DNA of 14,411 nucleotides from NCBI GenBank assembly GCA_002448875.1, contig DKAS01000082.1, forward strand, positions 1 to 14,411, written 5' to 3'. The translations under genes and the position numbers were made by a program. Origin of the DNA: Proteobacteria bacterium UBA6920. GTDB taxonomy: Bacteria; Pseudomonadota; Gammaproteobacteria; SG8-11. The notes under the pieces were generated by a model, which was not told the origin of the DNA, searched no databases, and was given only the letters and a program-made list of their open reading frames with translations. Shown one piece after another: positions 1 through 7,170 of the stretch. Position 1 is the stretch's first letter; each line of letters begins with the position of its first letter.

Positions 1-36
1 ATCACTCGGAAATTGCCCGGGCAATTTCCGAGTGAT
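1..36. repeat. Perfect 36-base palindrome at the window edge
   Basis: The left half ATCACTCGGAAATTGCCC is followed immediately by its exact reverse complement, with no spacer. The centre is CCCGGG. Because it begins at base 1, the true left limit cannot be seen. It may be the right end of a longer inverted repeat, a terminator-like hairpin (A-rich/GC-rich/T-rich arms), a regulator operator, or a fold-back artefact at a contig end. The bases after 36 (AATAGG) are not a T-tract. The palindrome is certain; its role is not. Confidence 0.9.
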
Positions 37-92
37 AATAGGCGGCCGCGTGACCAGCGCGGCAAAATGTCGCACGTGGGGGGGGACATACC

Positions 93-794
93 ATGTTATG
101 CATCTACAGCGGGGAAGTTCCCGCACTCGACGCTTTGCTGCGGGCGCGGCTGGACCGCACGGCTAGCTTCACCATGATCCCCTATACCGCCGCGGCCATC
201 GAAGCCGCCGAGGAAGCCCAGGTCTATTTCAGCAGCGTCGACTTGCCTGCCCGGGTCCTGCCGCAGGCGCACTATGCGGATCCGCAGCAATTGGCGCAGG
301 CCGTGCTGGCCTCGGCCGCGGTTTACCTCAGCGGCGGCAATACCTACGAGTTTCTCGACTACGCCCGGCGCAGCAACCTGTTTCCGCTGCTCAGCCAATT
401 CGAGGCGCGCGGCGGCGTGATCGTGGGCGAATCCGCCGGCAGCATCATTCTGACACCGGACATCTCCACCGCCGGCATTCCCAGCAGCTTCCCCGACGAC
501 AACACCCTGGGGCTGCAGCAGCTGACCGCCATGGGGCGCCTGCCGTTCCATATCAGCCCGCACTTCGAAGCTGACGCTCCCTGGGCGCAGCGCGACTTGC
601 ATGAACTGCAGGCCCTGGCCGATGACTCCAACGTACCGGTGGTGGTCGTGGAGGACGGGGAGGGCTTTGTAGTGGAAGGCAACCACATCAGCCGCTATTT
701 CGGCCGACAGAAAATCCTGGTGCCCGGCTCGCCGATCCCAGTCCTGCGGCCACGGCCGGCGCCGGCCCGCCCCTACCAGACTCGCGGTATCTAA
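93..794 (+). CDS. Peptidase E-like (S51 family) protein, class I glutamine-amidotransferase fold
   Basis: This 233-residue protein matches the length of the peptidase E family (about 230), cytosolic serine dipeptidases that cut after N-terminal aspartate. Visible features are an SGGNTYEF turn at 80-87 (equivalent to GGGNT in PepE), the nucleophile elbow GESAG at 112-116 with Ser114, an Asp135/Asp136 pair and His157 in ISPHF. These correspond in order to the Ser-Asp-His triad of PepE. There is no signal peptide. The ATG at 93 follows a G-rich stretch (eight G at 78-85) that is a poor but possible ribosome site, and the protein starts directly with the first beta strand (LCIYSG). The sequence is divergent, so the exact substrate is uncertain; related cyanophycinase-like enzymes share this fold. 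It lies 73 bases upstream of the mutarotase gene. Confidence 0.8.
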   Translation: MLCIYSGEVPALDALLRARLDRTASFTMIPYTAAAIEAAEEAQVYFSSVDLPARVLPQAHYADPQQLAQAVLASAAVYLSGGNTYEFLDYARRSNLFPLLSQFEARGGVIVGESAGSIILTPDISTAGIPSSFPDDNTLGLQQLTAMGRLPFHISPHFEADAPWAQRDLHELQALADDSNVPVVVVEDGEGFVVEGNHISRYFGRQKILVPGSPIPVLRPRPAPARPYQTRGI

Positions 795-812
795 TCCGCC
801 ACTGTGCAAACA

Positions 813-835
813 CGCCGATTGCGTTACAATCGGCG
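813..835. promoter_or_regulatory. Hairpin overlapping a candidate -10 element upstream of the mutarotase gene
   Basis: CGCCGATTG and CAATCGGCG form a perfect 9-base stem around the loop CGTTA. TACAAT at 825-830 matches the sigma70 -10 consensus at five of six positions and would place a start near 837, about 30 bases before the ATG at 868. No convincing -35 is visible 17 bases upstream, and no T-tract follows the stem. It could be a weak terminator for the peptidase gene, a promoter with an operator-like inverted repeat, or both. Confidence 0.35.
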
Positions 836-867
836 CCTGCCAACCTGCATTCGTTCGAGGATGTGTC

Positions 868-1770
868 ATGTCCAGCGTAGAAAAGCTCAATAAGCAATTC
901 GCCATTCCCGGTCAGCTGCGCTTCAGCGCCGGGCCCGCCGGCCTGCCGCGCCTGACCATCAATAACCGTCAGGCCAGCGCCGAGGTGCTGCTGCAAGGGG
1001 CGCACCTCACCCACTGGGCGCCCGTCGGCGAACAGGCGGTGATCTGGCTGTCGCCCGCGGCCAAATTCGCCACCGGCAAATCCGTGCGCGGCGGCGTACC
1101 GATCTGTTGGCCCTGGTTCGGCCCGCACGCGTTCATGCCATCTTTCCCTGCCCACGGCTTTGCCCGCACCACCGATTGGGAAGTCACTGCCAGCCGCCAG
1201 GCGGCGGACGGCACCACGGGGGTCAGCCTGCGCCATGCCCCCACGGAGAAAACCCGGGAACAGTGGCCACACAACACGCCCGTCGAACTGCACCTGACGG
1301 TGGGCGGCAGCCTGGACCTGGAGCTGGTCACGCACAACGACGGCCCGTCACCGGTCACCATCGGCCAGGCGCTGCACACCTATTTTGCGGTGGGCGACGT
1401 GCGCCAGGTCCAGGTCCTGGGCCTGGAGGACTGCACCTATATCGATAAGGTCGACGGCGGCCGGCGCAAGCGCCAGCAGGACAGCGTCACCATCGACCGC
1501 GAAGTGGACAGAGTCTACCTGGGGACAGCGGGCGACTGCGTCATCGACGATCCCGCGGGTGGCCGCCGGATTCGCATTCGCAAACGCGGCAGTCACTCCA
1601 CCGTGGTCTGGAATCCCTGGCAGGACAAAGCCCGGCAAATGGGCGACCTCGGCGACGACGGACATTTGCGCATGCTGTGCGTGGAGAGCTGCAACGCGGC
1701 CGATGACGTGGTAACCCTCGCTCCCGGCGGCGAACTGCGCCTGTGGGTCAGCTACAGCCTGGAATCATAA
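868..1770 (+). CDS. yeaD: D-hexose-6-phosphate mutarotase (glucose-6-phosphate 1-epimerase), YeaD family
   Basis: The protein interconverts the alpha and beta anomers of glucose-6-phosphate and related hexose-6-phosphates (EC 5.1.3.15) in the cytosol, at the entry of glycolysis and the pentose phosphate pathway. It has 300 residues, the usual family length. Family signatures are in order: QGAHLTHW at 43-50, FATGKSVRGGVPICWPWFG at 67-85, AHGFAR with His96, ALHTYF with His170 (the catalytic acid region) and CVESCN with Glu273 (the likely catalytic base). The ATG at 868 has GAGG seven bases upstream. The downstream gene is 157 bases away and functionally unrelated, so this is probably a single gene or is paired with the peptidase gene. 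The family assignment is secure; the exact sugar preference is inferred. Confidence 0.93.
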   Translation: MSSVEKLNKQFAIPGQLRFSAGPAGLPRLTINNRQASAEVLLQGAHLTHWAPVGEQAVIWLSPAAKFATGKSVRGGVPICWPWFGPHAFMPSFPAHGFARTTDWEVTASRQAADGTTGVSLRHAPTEKTREQWPHNTPVELHLTVGGSLDLELVTHNDGPSPVTIGQALHTYFAVGDVRQVQVLGLEDCTYIDKVDGGRRKRQQDSVTIDREVDRVYLGTAGDCVIDDPAGGRRIRIRKRGSHSTVVWNPWQDKARQMGDLGDDGHLRMLCVESCNAADDVVTLAPGGELRLWVSYSLES

Positions 1771-1927
1771 CGGACTGGTTTTTTACATAAAGCAACACTG
1801 CGCCGGGCAGGCCATTGCATGCTCACTGTTTAACCAAGGGTTAATGGTGTTAGTATTCCGATTTCGATAACGTGGACAGCGAGGAGGTTTTCCGCAGCGG
1901 GTCTGACGGGCACGAAGGATGGAGTGC
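1771..1927. other. Intergenic region between the mutarotase and DUF1800 genes
   Basis: A run of six T (1779-1784) follows the mutarotase stop, but no solid hairpin precedes it. A 15-base inverted repeat, TTAACC-AAG-GGTTAA, lies at 1830-1844. TAGTAT at 1851-1856 could be a weak -10 for the DUF1800 gene, with TTTAAC (1829-1834) as a poor -35 at a 16-base spacing. This AT-rich patch is the only plausible promoter area before the exported pair. Confidence 0.25.
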
Positions 1928-3811
1928 ATGCGAATATTCCAGTTTGGCGTTTTGTTGTTGTGTCTCAGCGCCTGCGACGCACTGCACCACGATTCCCATC
2001 CCGGCAGCGTGGCGGTACAACATCCCGAGCTGCAAACCGCGCCATGGAACGAAACCGCAGTGCGCAAGGTACTGCGGGTATTTGCCTACGGCGGTCAGGC
2101 GACTGACGCCCAGATCAGCACCTGGGCGACACTGCCACCGGCGCAGGCAATCGAGCAGATGCTGACCTTTGACGAGGTCAATCCCCTGTTGTCGCCACCC
2201 AGCGACACCACCGCCAAGTTCGGTGGCAGCCTGCAGGCACTACAGAATTTATGGGCATCGAACGACCCGGCCAACCCCATGCGGCCCTCACTGCGGGGCA
2301 TTTTTCCCCTGCTGGCCAGCGACGCCAGCGGCCACAGGGAGCTCAGCGCCACGGCGCTGATTTACACCTGGGTCGCCAGCAGTAACAAACGCGGCCTGAA
2401 TCCTTTCCGGCAGAGAATCGGCCTGTTTCTCACCAATTACCTGATGGCGGTTAACACTACCAAGGTAAGGCCGCCGCTGATCCGCGGTTTGTACGACCAG
2501 CTCATGCAAAGTCTGGCAAATGACGCTCCGTTCCAGGACATACTGGCCGAAGGCGCCAGTTCAGCGGCAATCGCCATGCAATACGGCCACAACTCCAACA
2601 CCTTCGACAACGCCACTGGCAGCTTCAAGGGCAACGACGATTTCGCGCGCGAATTTCATCAGCTCTTCTTCCGTATCAACGGTCGCGATTTCACCACGGA
2701 CTATCACGAAAACACCACCATCGAGAATACCGCCCGCGCGCTAACCGGCATGCAGATCGACCGCGACCCCCAGGCTTGGGGTGGCAGTGACGCGCCCGGC
2801 GACTACTGGCTGGATCGCATTGATTTCGGCGATCATGTCGACCCCATGGGTAACCATGTCAACAACACAGCGCAGCACCACGGCAATGACCTGGAAATTC
2901 TCGGCGGCAGGATCCACGGCAACAACGCCCGCGAAAAAATCTTCGCCCTGGCGCGGGCCGCTATCAACCTGCCAGAGAGCCTGGACAACCTGCCGCTCTA
3001 TGTCATATCCAGCCTGGCCGATGACAATCTCAGCGCCGACAAAATCAGCGGCGTACGCGCCCTGTGGGCGGCCACCCAGCCGAAGAATCTGCTGGCGTTT
3101 CTGCGCGCTTATGCGATCTCGCCGCTGTTTCTACGCGCCGACACCTATAAATTCTTCAATGCCGTGGATCGCAATATCCTTATTTACAACCTTAACACCA
3201 CCAACAATGCTGACGCCTACAGCAATGGCTGGATGCCGCATGTATTGCTCTACCAGCAGGGCGGAGTGTTGTTCAACCCGGCGCATGATGTATTCGGCGG
3301 ACAGACAGGGCCGGAAGCCGCCGACAACGCCGATATTTTCAAGCTCGCCTACAATGCCACCGTCGACAACTACTGGTTTATCGTCCGCTACACCGACAAG
3401 TACACGGAAAACGGCGCCGATTTCACCTGGAACAAAGACTGGTCAGTGCTGATACCGCGCAATACCGCCGGCGTCTTCCAGGTGCAGGAAACCGGGGAGT
3501 GGCTGTGGCAACGCTTTGTCGCCGACGACTTGAAAAACTACGGCCCGCTGGAACGCGCTTACGTCGAAAGCTTTCTCGCCACCGGCACGGATTTTGGAGC
3601 TGCAGTGGATGACGCCGACCCCGATCACACCTTCAGCGCCGAACAGCTGCAAGCCGAACCCTATGCTTCGTATCGCCGCGCCCATGCGGCAACCATTCTC
3701 AACCTCACCAGCAGCGATCAGCTTACGCGCAATATCGCCAATCGCAATGTGGGACTGGCGATAGATTTCATCGCAGCAACGCCGTTCATGTTCGCCGCCG
3801 AAGGTAATTGA
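1928..3811 (+). CDS. DUF1800 family protein, predicted lipoprotein
   Basis: Starting at the ATG at 1928 the protein has 627 residues; AAGGA lies eight bases upstream. An in-frame ATG at 1919 would add three residues but has its purine stretch directly against it. The N-terminus is a lipoprotein signal: a hydrophobic core then LSAC, with Cys16 as the lipid site and Asp17 next, the classical inner-membrane retention residue in E. coli. The DUF1800 hallmark is clear: FAREFHQLFF at 239-248 followed by TARALTG at 268-274. The molecular role of this family is not established; its genes commonly sit beside DUF1501 genes, as here. The C-terminal half (after about 420) is less recognisable. Inference: the product is a periplasmic, membrane-tethered partner of the next gene product. 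Confidence 0.85.
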   Translation: MRIFQFGVLLLCLSACDALHHDSHPGSVAVQHPELQTAPWNETAVRKVLRVFAYGGQATDAQISTWATLPPAQAIEQMLTFDEVNPLLSPPSDTTAKFGGSLQALQNLWASNDPANPMRPSLRGIFPLLASDASGHRELSATALIYTWVASSNKRGLNPFRQRIGLFLTNYLMAVNTTKVRPPLIRGLYDQLMQSLANDAPFQDILAEGASSAAIAMQYGHNSNTFDNATGSFKGNDDFAREFHQLFFRINGRDFTTDYHENTTIENTARALTGMQIDRDPQAWGGSDAPGDYWLDRIDFGDHVDPMGNHVNNTAQHHGNDLEILGGRIHGNNAREKIFALARAAINLPESLDNLPLYVISSLADDNLSADKISGVRALWAATQPKNLLAFLRAYAISPLFLRADTYKFFNAVDRNILIYNLNTTNNADAYSNGWMPHVLLYQQGGVLFNPAHDVFGGQTGPEAADNADIFKLAYNATVDNYWFIVRYTDKYTENGADFTWNKDWSVLIPRNTAGVFQVQETGEWLWQRFVADDLKNYGPLERAYVESFLATGTDFGAAVDDADPDHTFSAEQLQAEPYASYRRAHAATILNLTSSDQLTRNIANRNVGLAIDFIAATPFMFAAEGN

Positions 3812-3813
3812 AG

Positions 3814-5205
3814 ATGCACCGTCGACATTTTCTGCATCTGCTCGCCGGCCTGCCATTGGCAGGCTCCATGGCATCATTCCCGGCCCGGGCCGCCGCCGCG
3901 CAGCGGGTGCTGGTGAATATCATGTGCGTTGGCGGTGCCGACTTTCGCTTCCTGCTGGCTCCCGACCCGGCAGACGGCGAATACGCCGCGAAATTCTGGG
4001 AAGCGCGCCGCGATCTGTACAACATCAACGGCGCCAACTATGCCAGTTACGAACAAATGTTCGCGGACCTGTATCTGCCCACCGCCAGCCCGCACGGGGG
4101 CAGCTTCGGCATTCTGCGCCACGCCGCCTGGCTGCAGGCAGAATTCAACGCCGGCCGGGTGGCTATCATCTGCAACGTGGCCGGCTCCGGCAACCGGCGT
4201 CACGACCATTCACAATTGATCATCAATAGCGGCGATGTGGCGGCCAGCCAGTACAATCTCGATCGCGACGGCTGGGGCGGCCGCCTGGTGGAGACCCTGG
4301 GTCAGGGCAATGTGGTGGCGGTTACCGACAATGTATCGATTTTCTGCAAGGGCAGCGATCCCGCCCGACGCAACGCCCGGGTGATTCAGGTGCGCGACAG
4401 CCGTAATTTCGCTCTGTCCCATGGCAAAGATCCGATAGGCCAGCGCATGGCGCGGGCGCTGAAAAACTACTACGCGAGCAAAGAGATCGAAGCCGCCGCA
4501 CGACCGGCCGACTGGCCCTACCATCGTTTTCTGCAACATGAAGCCCAGCTGCGCCGCTTCGGCGATGACCTGCGCCTCCTCACCGACAGTCACCCCATAC
4601 CTGCCAACCTCAGCAGCCTGCAACTCCACAACCCGCTGTTCCATCGCCAGTGCGGCAACCTCTACGACAGCTATACGGCCGCCGAGCTGCTGCAGATGCG
4701 GGTAGTGTCCGTGGATTACAACGGCTGGGACACTCACCGCCTGCAGCGGCCGGCGCTGGAAAACAATTTCGCCGATCTGTTCGGCAGCGCGGGCGGACTG
4801 GCGACCCTGGCCGCCTCCCTGCCGGCGGCGACGCTGGCCAGCACGGTGTTCGTGTTCACCAGCGACTTCGGCCGACAGCTGCGTGCCAATGGTAATGCGG
4901 GCACCGACCACGGCAGCGGCAACTACATGCTGCTGCTCGGTCCGGCGGTGCAGGGCGGAATCTATGGCGCCATGTTCCCACGGCGCGAAATCACCGCCAG
5001 CGACGGGCACACGCCTTACGATGCCCATGGCACCGACATCCTGGGCCTGACTTCGTTTGAACGGGTGCTCGCCCGCACCTGTGACTGGCTGCAACCCGGC
5101 AGCGGTGTCCGGGTTTTTCCCCGCACGGTCTATAATGATTTATCCCGGTTTCCCCAGGGCCCGGCCCTGGAAAACGGTGTAGACCTTACCAGCCTGCTTG
5201 CATAA
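3814..5205 (+). CDS. DUF1501 family protein with a Tat signal
   Basis: The ATG at 3814 gives 463 residues. GAAGG lies nine bases upstream and the start is two bases after the DUF1800 stop, so the two genes are almost surely co-transcribed and translationally coupled. A TTG six bases upstream overlaps that stop and is less likely to be used. The N-terminus carries RRHFL (3-7), a hydrophobic stretch (8-20) and an alanine-rich cleavage area (24-29), a twin-arginine export signal typical of this family. Family motifs are RHDHSQ at 129-134, YNGWDTH at 302-308, TSDFGR at 349-354 and DHGSGN at 365-370. The His/Asp positions resemble metal ligands of the alkaline-phosphatase/sulfatase fold to which DUF1501 is related. 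The substrate is unknown. The product is probably folded in the cytosol, then exported. Confidence 0.88.
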   Translation: MHRRHFLHLLAGLPLAGSMASFPARAAAAQRVLVNIMCVGGADFRFLLAPDPADGEYAAKFWEARRDLYNINGANYASYEQMFADLYLPTASPHGGSFGILRHAAWLQAEFNAGRVAIICNVAGSGNRRHDHSQLIINSGDVAASQYNLDRDGWGGRLVETLGQGNVVAVTDNVSIFCKGSDPARRNARVIQVRDSRNFALSHGKDPIGQRMARALKNYYASKEIEAAARPADWPYHRFLQHEAQLRRFGDDLRLLTDSHPIPANLSSLQLHNPLFHRQCGNLYDSYTAAELLQMRVVSVDYNGWDTHRLQRPALENNFADLFGSAGGLATLAASLPAATLASTVFVFTSDFGRQLRANGNAGTDHGSGNYMLLLGPAVQGGIYGAMFPRREITASDGHTPYDAHGTDILGLTSFERVLARTCDWLQPGSGVRVFPRTVYNDLSRFPQGPALENGVDLTSLLA

Positions 5206-5334
5206 CATATTGTAATATCGGAAATATTCTCTATTCTCGATATATTTTTCATGCTTCGGGAATAGTCGCACCGTCACCGCTGTTAGCTCCGGTAGAGGCA
5301 GTCAATCCGACCGCCGCCACCCAAGGAGCATCTT
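5206..5334 (+). promoter_or_regulatory. Candidate promoter region of the NTF2-like gene
   Basis: Two weak candidates are visible. TTGTAA (5210-5215) and TATTCT (5232-5237), 16 bases apart, each match sigma70 boxes at four of six positions. GGAATA (5259-5264), then 16 bases, then TGTTAG (5281-5286) resembles promoters read by ECF sigma factors and would give a leader of about 43 bases. Neither is strong, and the choice matters because an ECF sigma gene lies just downstream. The gap is noticeably AT-rich at 5205-5250. Confidence 0.25.
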
Positions 5335-5763
5335 ATGAAAATCCACGCCCTGGTCACCGCCAGCCTGCTGGCAACGGTATCGCCACTGACCTTCGCCGAT
5401 GCCGGCGACACCGCCAAGGCCCATTTCGCCGCTATTGCCGCCGGCCAGCCGGCCGCCATCATGCAGGACTACGCCGCCAGCGCCGTGTTTCAATGGGTGG
5501 GCGGACCCCTGGACGGCAGCTACAGCGGCCAGGACGCCATCAACGGCGTGTGGAGCAAGTTCACCGGCGCCAACGGCGAGATGAAAGTGGAAATCTCCAG
5601 GCTCGAAGTCAGCGCCAACCCCAAGGGGGAAACCGTCACCGCCAATGTGGTGTATCAGGGTAAAAACACCATCAAAGTGCGCTATGCTCTGACCTACCGG
5701 GATGGCAAGATCGTCAACGAAGTCTGGCAGATCGATCCGAAACTGATGACCGCCTATCAATAA
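5335..5763 (+). CDS. Secreted NTF2/SnoaL-like protein
   Basis: This 142-residue protein has a clear Sec signal peptide (residues 1-23, ending ADA before Gly24) and a single NTF2/SnoaL-like domain of about 115 residues. The pattern is a first helix (TAKAHFAAIAAGQPAAIMQDY), the AVFQW strand, the SGQDAINGVWSKF helix and the alternating strands ending in KIVNEVWQIDP. The fold binds small ligands in a cone-shaped pocket and does not by itself reveal a reaction. AAGGAG at 5323-5328 sits at good spacing from the ATG. It lies immediately upstream of an ECF sigma/anti-sigma pair, so it may be a target or input of that pair; this is inference from position only. Confidence 0.8.
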   Translation: MKIHALVTASLLATVSPLTFADAGDTAKAHFAAIAAGQPAAIMQDYAASAVFQWVGGPLDGSYSGQDAINGVWSKFTGANGEMKVEISRLEVSANPKGETVTANVVYQGKNTIKVRYALTYRDGKIVNEVWQIDPKLMTAYQ

Positions 5764-5779
5764 TCGCTACCATGGCACG

Positions 5780-5822
5780 ACCGTGTCCCGGGGATGCCGA
5801 CATCCCCGGGACCGGTCACGGT
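5780..5822 (+). terminator. Strong GC-rich hairpin between the NTF2-like and sigma genes
   Basis: GTCCCGGGGATG (5785-5796), loop CCGA and CATCCCCGGGAC (5801-5812) form a perfect 12-base stem. ACCGT (5780-5784) and ACGGT (5818-5822) can extend it across a five-base bulge. It begins 16 bases after the NTF2-like stop. No T-tract follows, so it may be a partial terminator, an mRNA 3'-end protector or a leader structure of the sigma operon rather than a classical intrinsic terminator. It buries the ATG at 5794, which argues against that codon as the sigma start. Confidence 0.6.
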
Positions 5823-5850
5823 CCCCTCCCACCGGCACAGGAACCTTGGC

Positions 5851-6360
5851 GTGACTGCGGATACCCCCGATATCGCTGTCCATATACCCCGATTGCGCCG
5901 CTACGCGCGCGCCCTGGTCGGTGATGCCAGCCGCGCCGATGACCTGGTGCAGGACACCCTGGAGCGGGCCTTGCGCAAGTTTACCCTGTGGCGCCACGGC
6001 AGCGACCTGCGCGCCTGGCTGTTCACCATTATGCACAATATCTTTATCAATCAATTGCGGGCCAACCGCCTGCCCAGCGTGCCCCTGGACGACACCGGCG
6101 AGAACACGCTGGCAGCGCCGCCGGCCGGCCAGGAACAACAGCTGCAGATACGCGACCTGATGACGGCGCTGCGGCACCTGCCGGCGGAATTTCGCGCGGT
6201 GGTTCTGCTGGTGGGGCTGGAGGAACTGAGCTATGACGAAGCGGCGCGGGTACTGGGCGTTCCCCGGGGCACGGTGATGTCCCGCCTGGCCCGCGGCCGG
6301 GAAAAACTGCAGGCGCTGATGGCGGGAGAACAGGTGCCGACGTTGCGGAGAGTAAAATGA
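5851..6360 (+). CDS. ECF-type RNA polymerase sigma factor
   Basis: The GTG at 5851 gives 169 residues. AGGAA (5839-5843) is seven bases upstream, whereas the in-frame ATG at 5794 lies inside a 12-base hairpin stem and would add 19 residues unlike the family. Sigma region 2 spans about 13-73, with the core-binding DDLVQDT at 30-36 and the -10-recognition stretch RAWLFTIMHNIFINQLR. Region 4 spans about 104-156, with the helix-turn-helix SYDEAARVLGVPRGTVMSRLARGREKL. There is no extra C-terminal domain. It overlaps the anti-sigma gene by four bases (ATGA), the usual arrangement for translational coupling and stoichiometric control. Its signal and regulon are unknown; the upstream NTF2-like gene is one candidate target. 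Confidence 0.92.
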   Translation: MTADTPDIAVHIPRLRRYARALVGDASRADDLVQDTLERALRKFTLWRHGSDLRAWLFTIMHNIFINQLRANRLPSVPLDDTGENTLAAPPAGQEQQLQIRDLMTALRHLPAEFRAVVLLVGLEELSYDEAARVLGVPRGTVMSRLARGREKLQALMAGEQVPTLRRVK

Positions 6361-7133
6361 ATCACCCTGGCCAAACTAATCTGCGGGAAGAAGACCTGCA
6401 CGCCTATGTCGACGGCCGGCTCGATGCCGCCGCCCGCCAGGCCGTGGAAACCTGGCTCGCCAGCCATCCGCAGGATGCGGCACGGGTCCAGGCATACCGT
6501 CAGCAGAACCAGCTGTTGCACTCCCTGTTCGACCCGGCCCTGGCCGAACCCCTGCCCCCGGCATTGCAGGCGGCCAGCCGCCGGCGGCGGCGCTATGTAC
6601 CGGCGGCGATGGCCGCGGCGCTGGCATGGATGACGCTGGGTGGCAGCGGCGGCTGGCTGCTGCATGCTTATTACCAGACGGGAGAGACCGGCCTATCCAT
6701 CGCCACCCTGCCGCAACGGGCGGCCATCGCCCATGTGGTCTACACGCCCGAGGTATTGCACCCGGTGGAGGTCGACGCGCAGCAGGAAACGCATTTAGCG
6801 GCCTGGCTGTCCAAGCGGCTGGGTACGACGCTGCGCATACCGCACCTGCAAACCGTCGGTTATGACCTGGTCGGCGGCCGCCTGCTGCCGGACCGGGACC
6901 GGCCGGCGGCGCAATTCATGTACCAGGACGCCAGCGGCCGGCGTCTCACCCTGTACGCGCGTCTGCAGAACGGCACGGCGCGGGAGCCCACCGCCTTCCG
7001 TTACAGCCTGGAAAACAAGGTTGCGGTGTTCTACTGGGTGGATGGCGATGTGGGTTACGCCCTGTCGGGTGAAATCGACAAGGCGCAGCTGCTGCAGGCG
7101 GCGGAAATCGCTTACCGCGAACTCAATCTCTAG
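6357..7133 (+). CDS. Transmembrane anti-sigma factor
   Basis: This 258-residue protein starts within the sigma stop codon. The N-terminal part has the short anti-sigma helix pattern EEDLHAYVDGRLDAAARQAVETWLASHP (12-38) found in membrane anti-sigma factors of proteobacteria. It lacks the HxxxCxxC zinc motif of the ZAS class, which many members of this group also lack. A basic patch (SRRRRRY, 74-80) precedes one membrane segment at about 81-105, placing the N-terminus in the cytosol and residues after about 106 in the periplasm. The periplasmic domain contains GYDLVGGRLLP and a run of strands (AQFMYQ, RRLTLYARL, KVAVFYWVDGDVGYALSG). Inference: it sequesters the upstream ECF sigma until a periplasmic signal releases it. 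Confidence 0.88.
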   Translation: MNHPGQTNLREEDLHAYVDGRLDAAARQAVETWLASHPQDAARVQAYRQQNQLLHSLFDPALAEPLPPALQAASRRRRRYVPAAMAAALAWMTLGGSGGWLLHAYYQTGETGLSIATLPQRAAIAHVVYTPEVLHPVEVDAQQETHLAAWLSKRLGTTLRIPHLQTVGYDLVGGRLLPDRDRPAAQFMYQDASGRRLTLYARLQNGTAREPTAFRYSLENKVAVFYWVDGDVGYALSGEIDKAQLLQAAEIAYRELNL

Positions 7134-7148
7134 ACCCGGACAAATAGC

Positions 7149-7170
7149 CGCGCCGCAGACTAGCGGCGCG
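7149..7170. terminator. Shared hairpin between convergent genes
   Basis: CGCGCCGC, loop AGACTA and GCGGCGCG form a perfect 8-base stem between the anti-sigma stop (7133) and the stop of the opposing transglutaminase-like gene (7171). On the - strand it is followed by GGCTATTTG, a weak T-rich stretch; on the + strand no T-tract follows. It probably serves as a bidirectional transcription barrier. Confidence 0.55.

Noticed and set aside
42..49. GCGGCCGC (NotI site) close to the edge palindrome, suggesting vector or linker sequence
   Set aside because: Such octamers are expected in GC-rich DNA, and no other vector-like sequence surrounds it. The palindrome alone is reported.
96..905. - strand open frame of 269 codons opposite the peptidase E-like gene
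   Set aside because: It overlaps a gene with conserved Ser/His motifs and extends across the next promoter; it is a shadow frame.
4210..5094. - strand open frame of 294 codons opposite the DUF1501 gene
   Set aside because: It is antisense to a clear DUF1501 coding region, with no ribosome site and no family features.
5794..5850. ATG-initiated longer form of the sigma factor
   Set aside because: The ATG lies in a stable hairpin and lacks a ribosome site. The extra residues are not sigma-like, and the GTG at 5851 is better supported.
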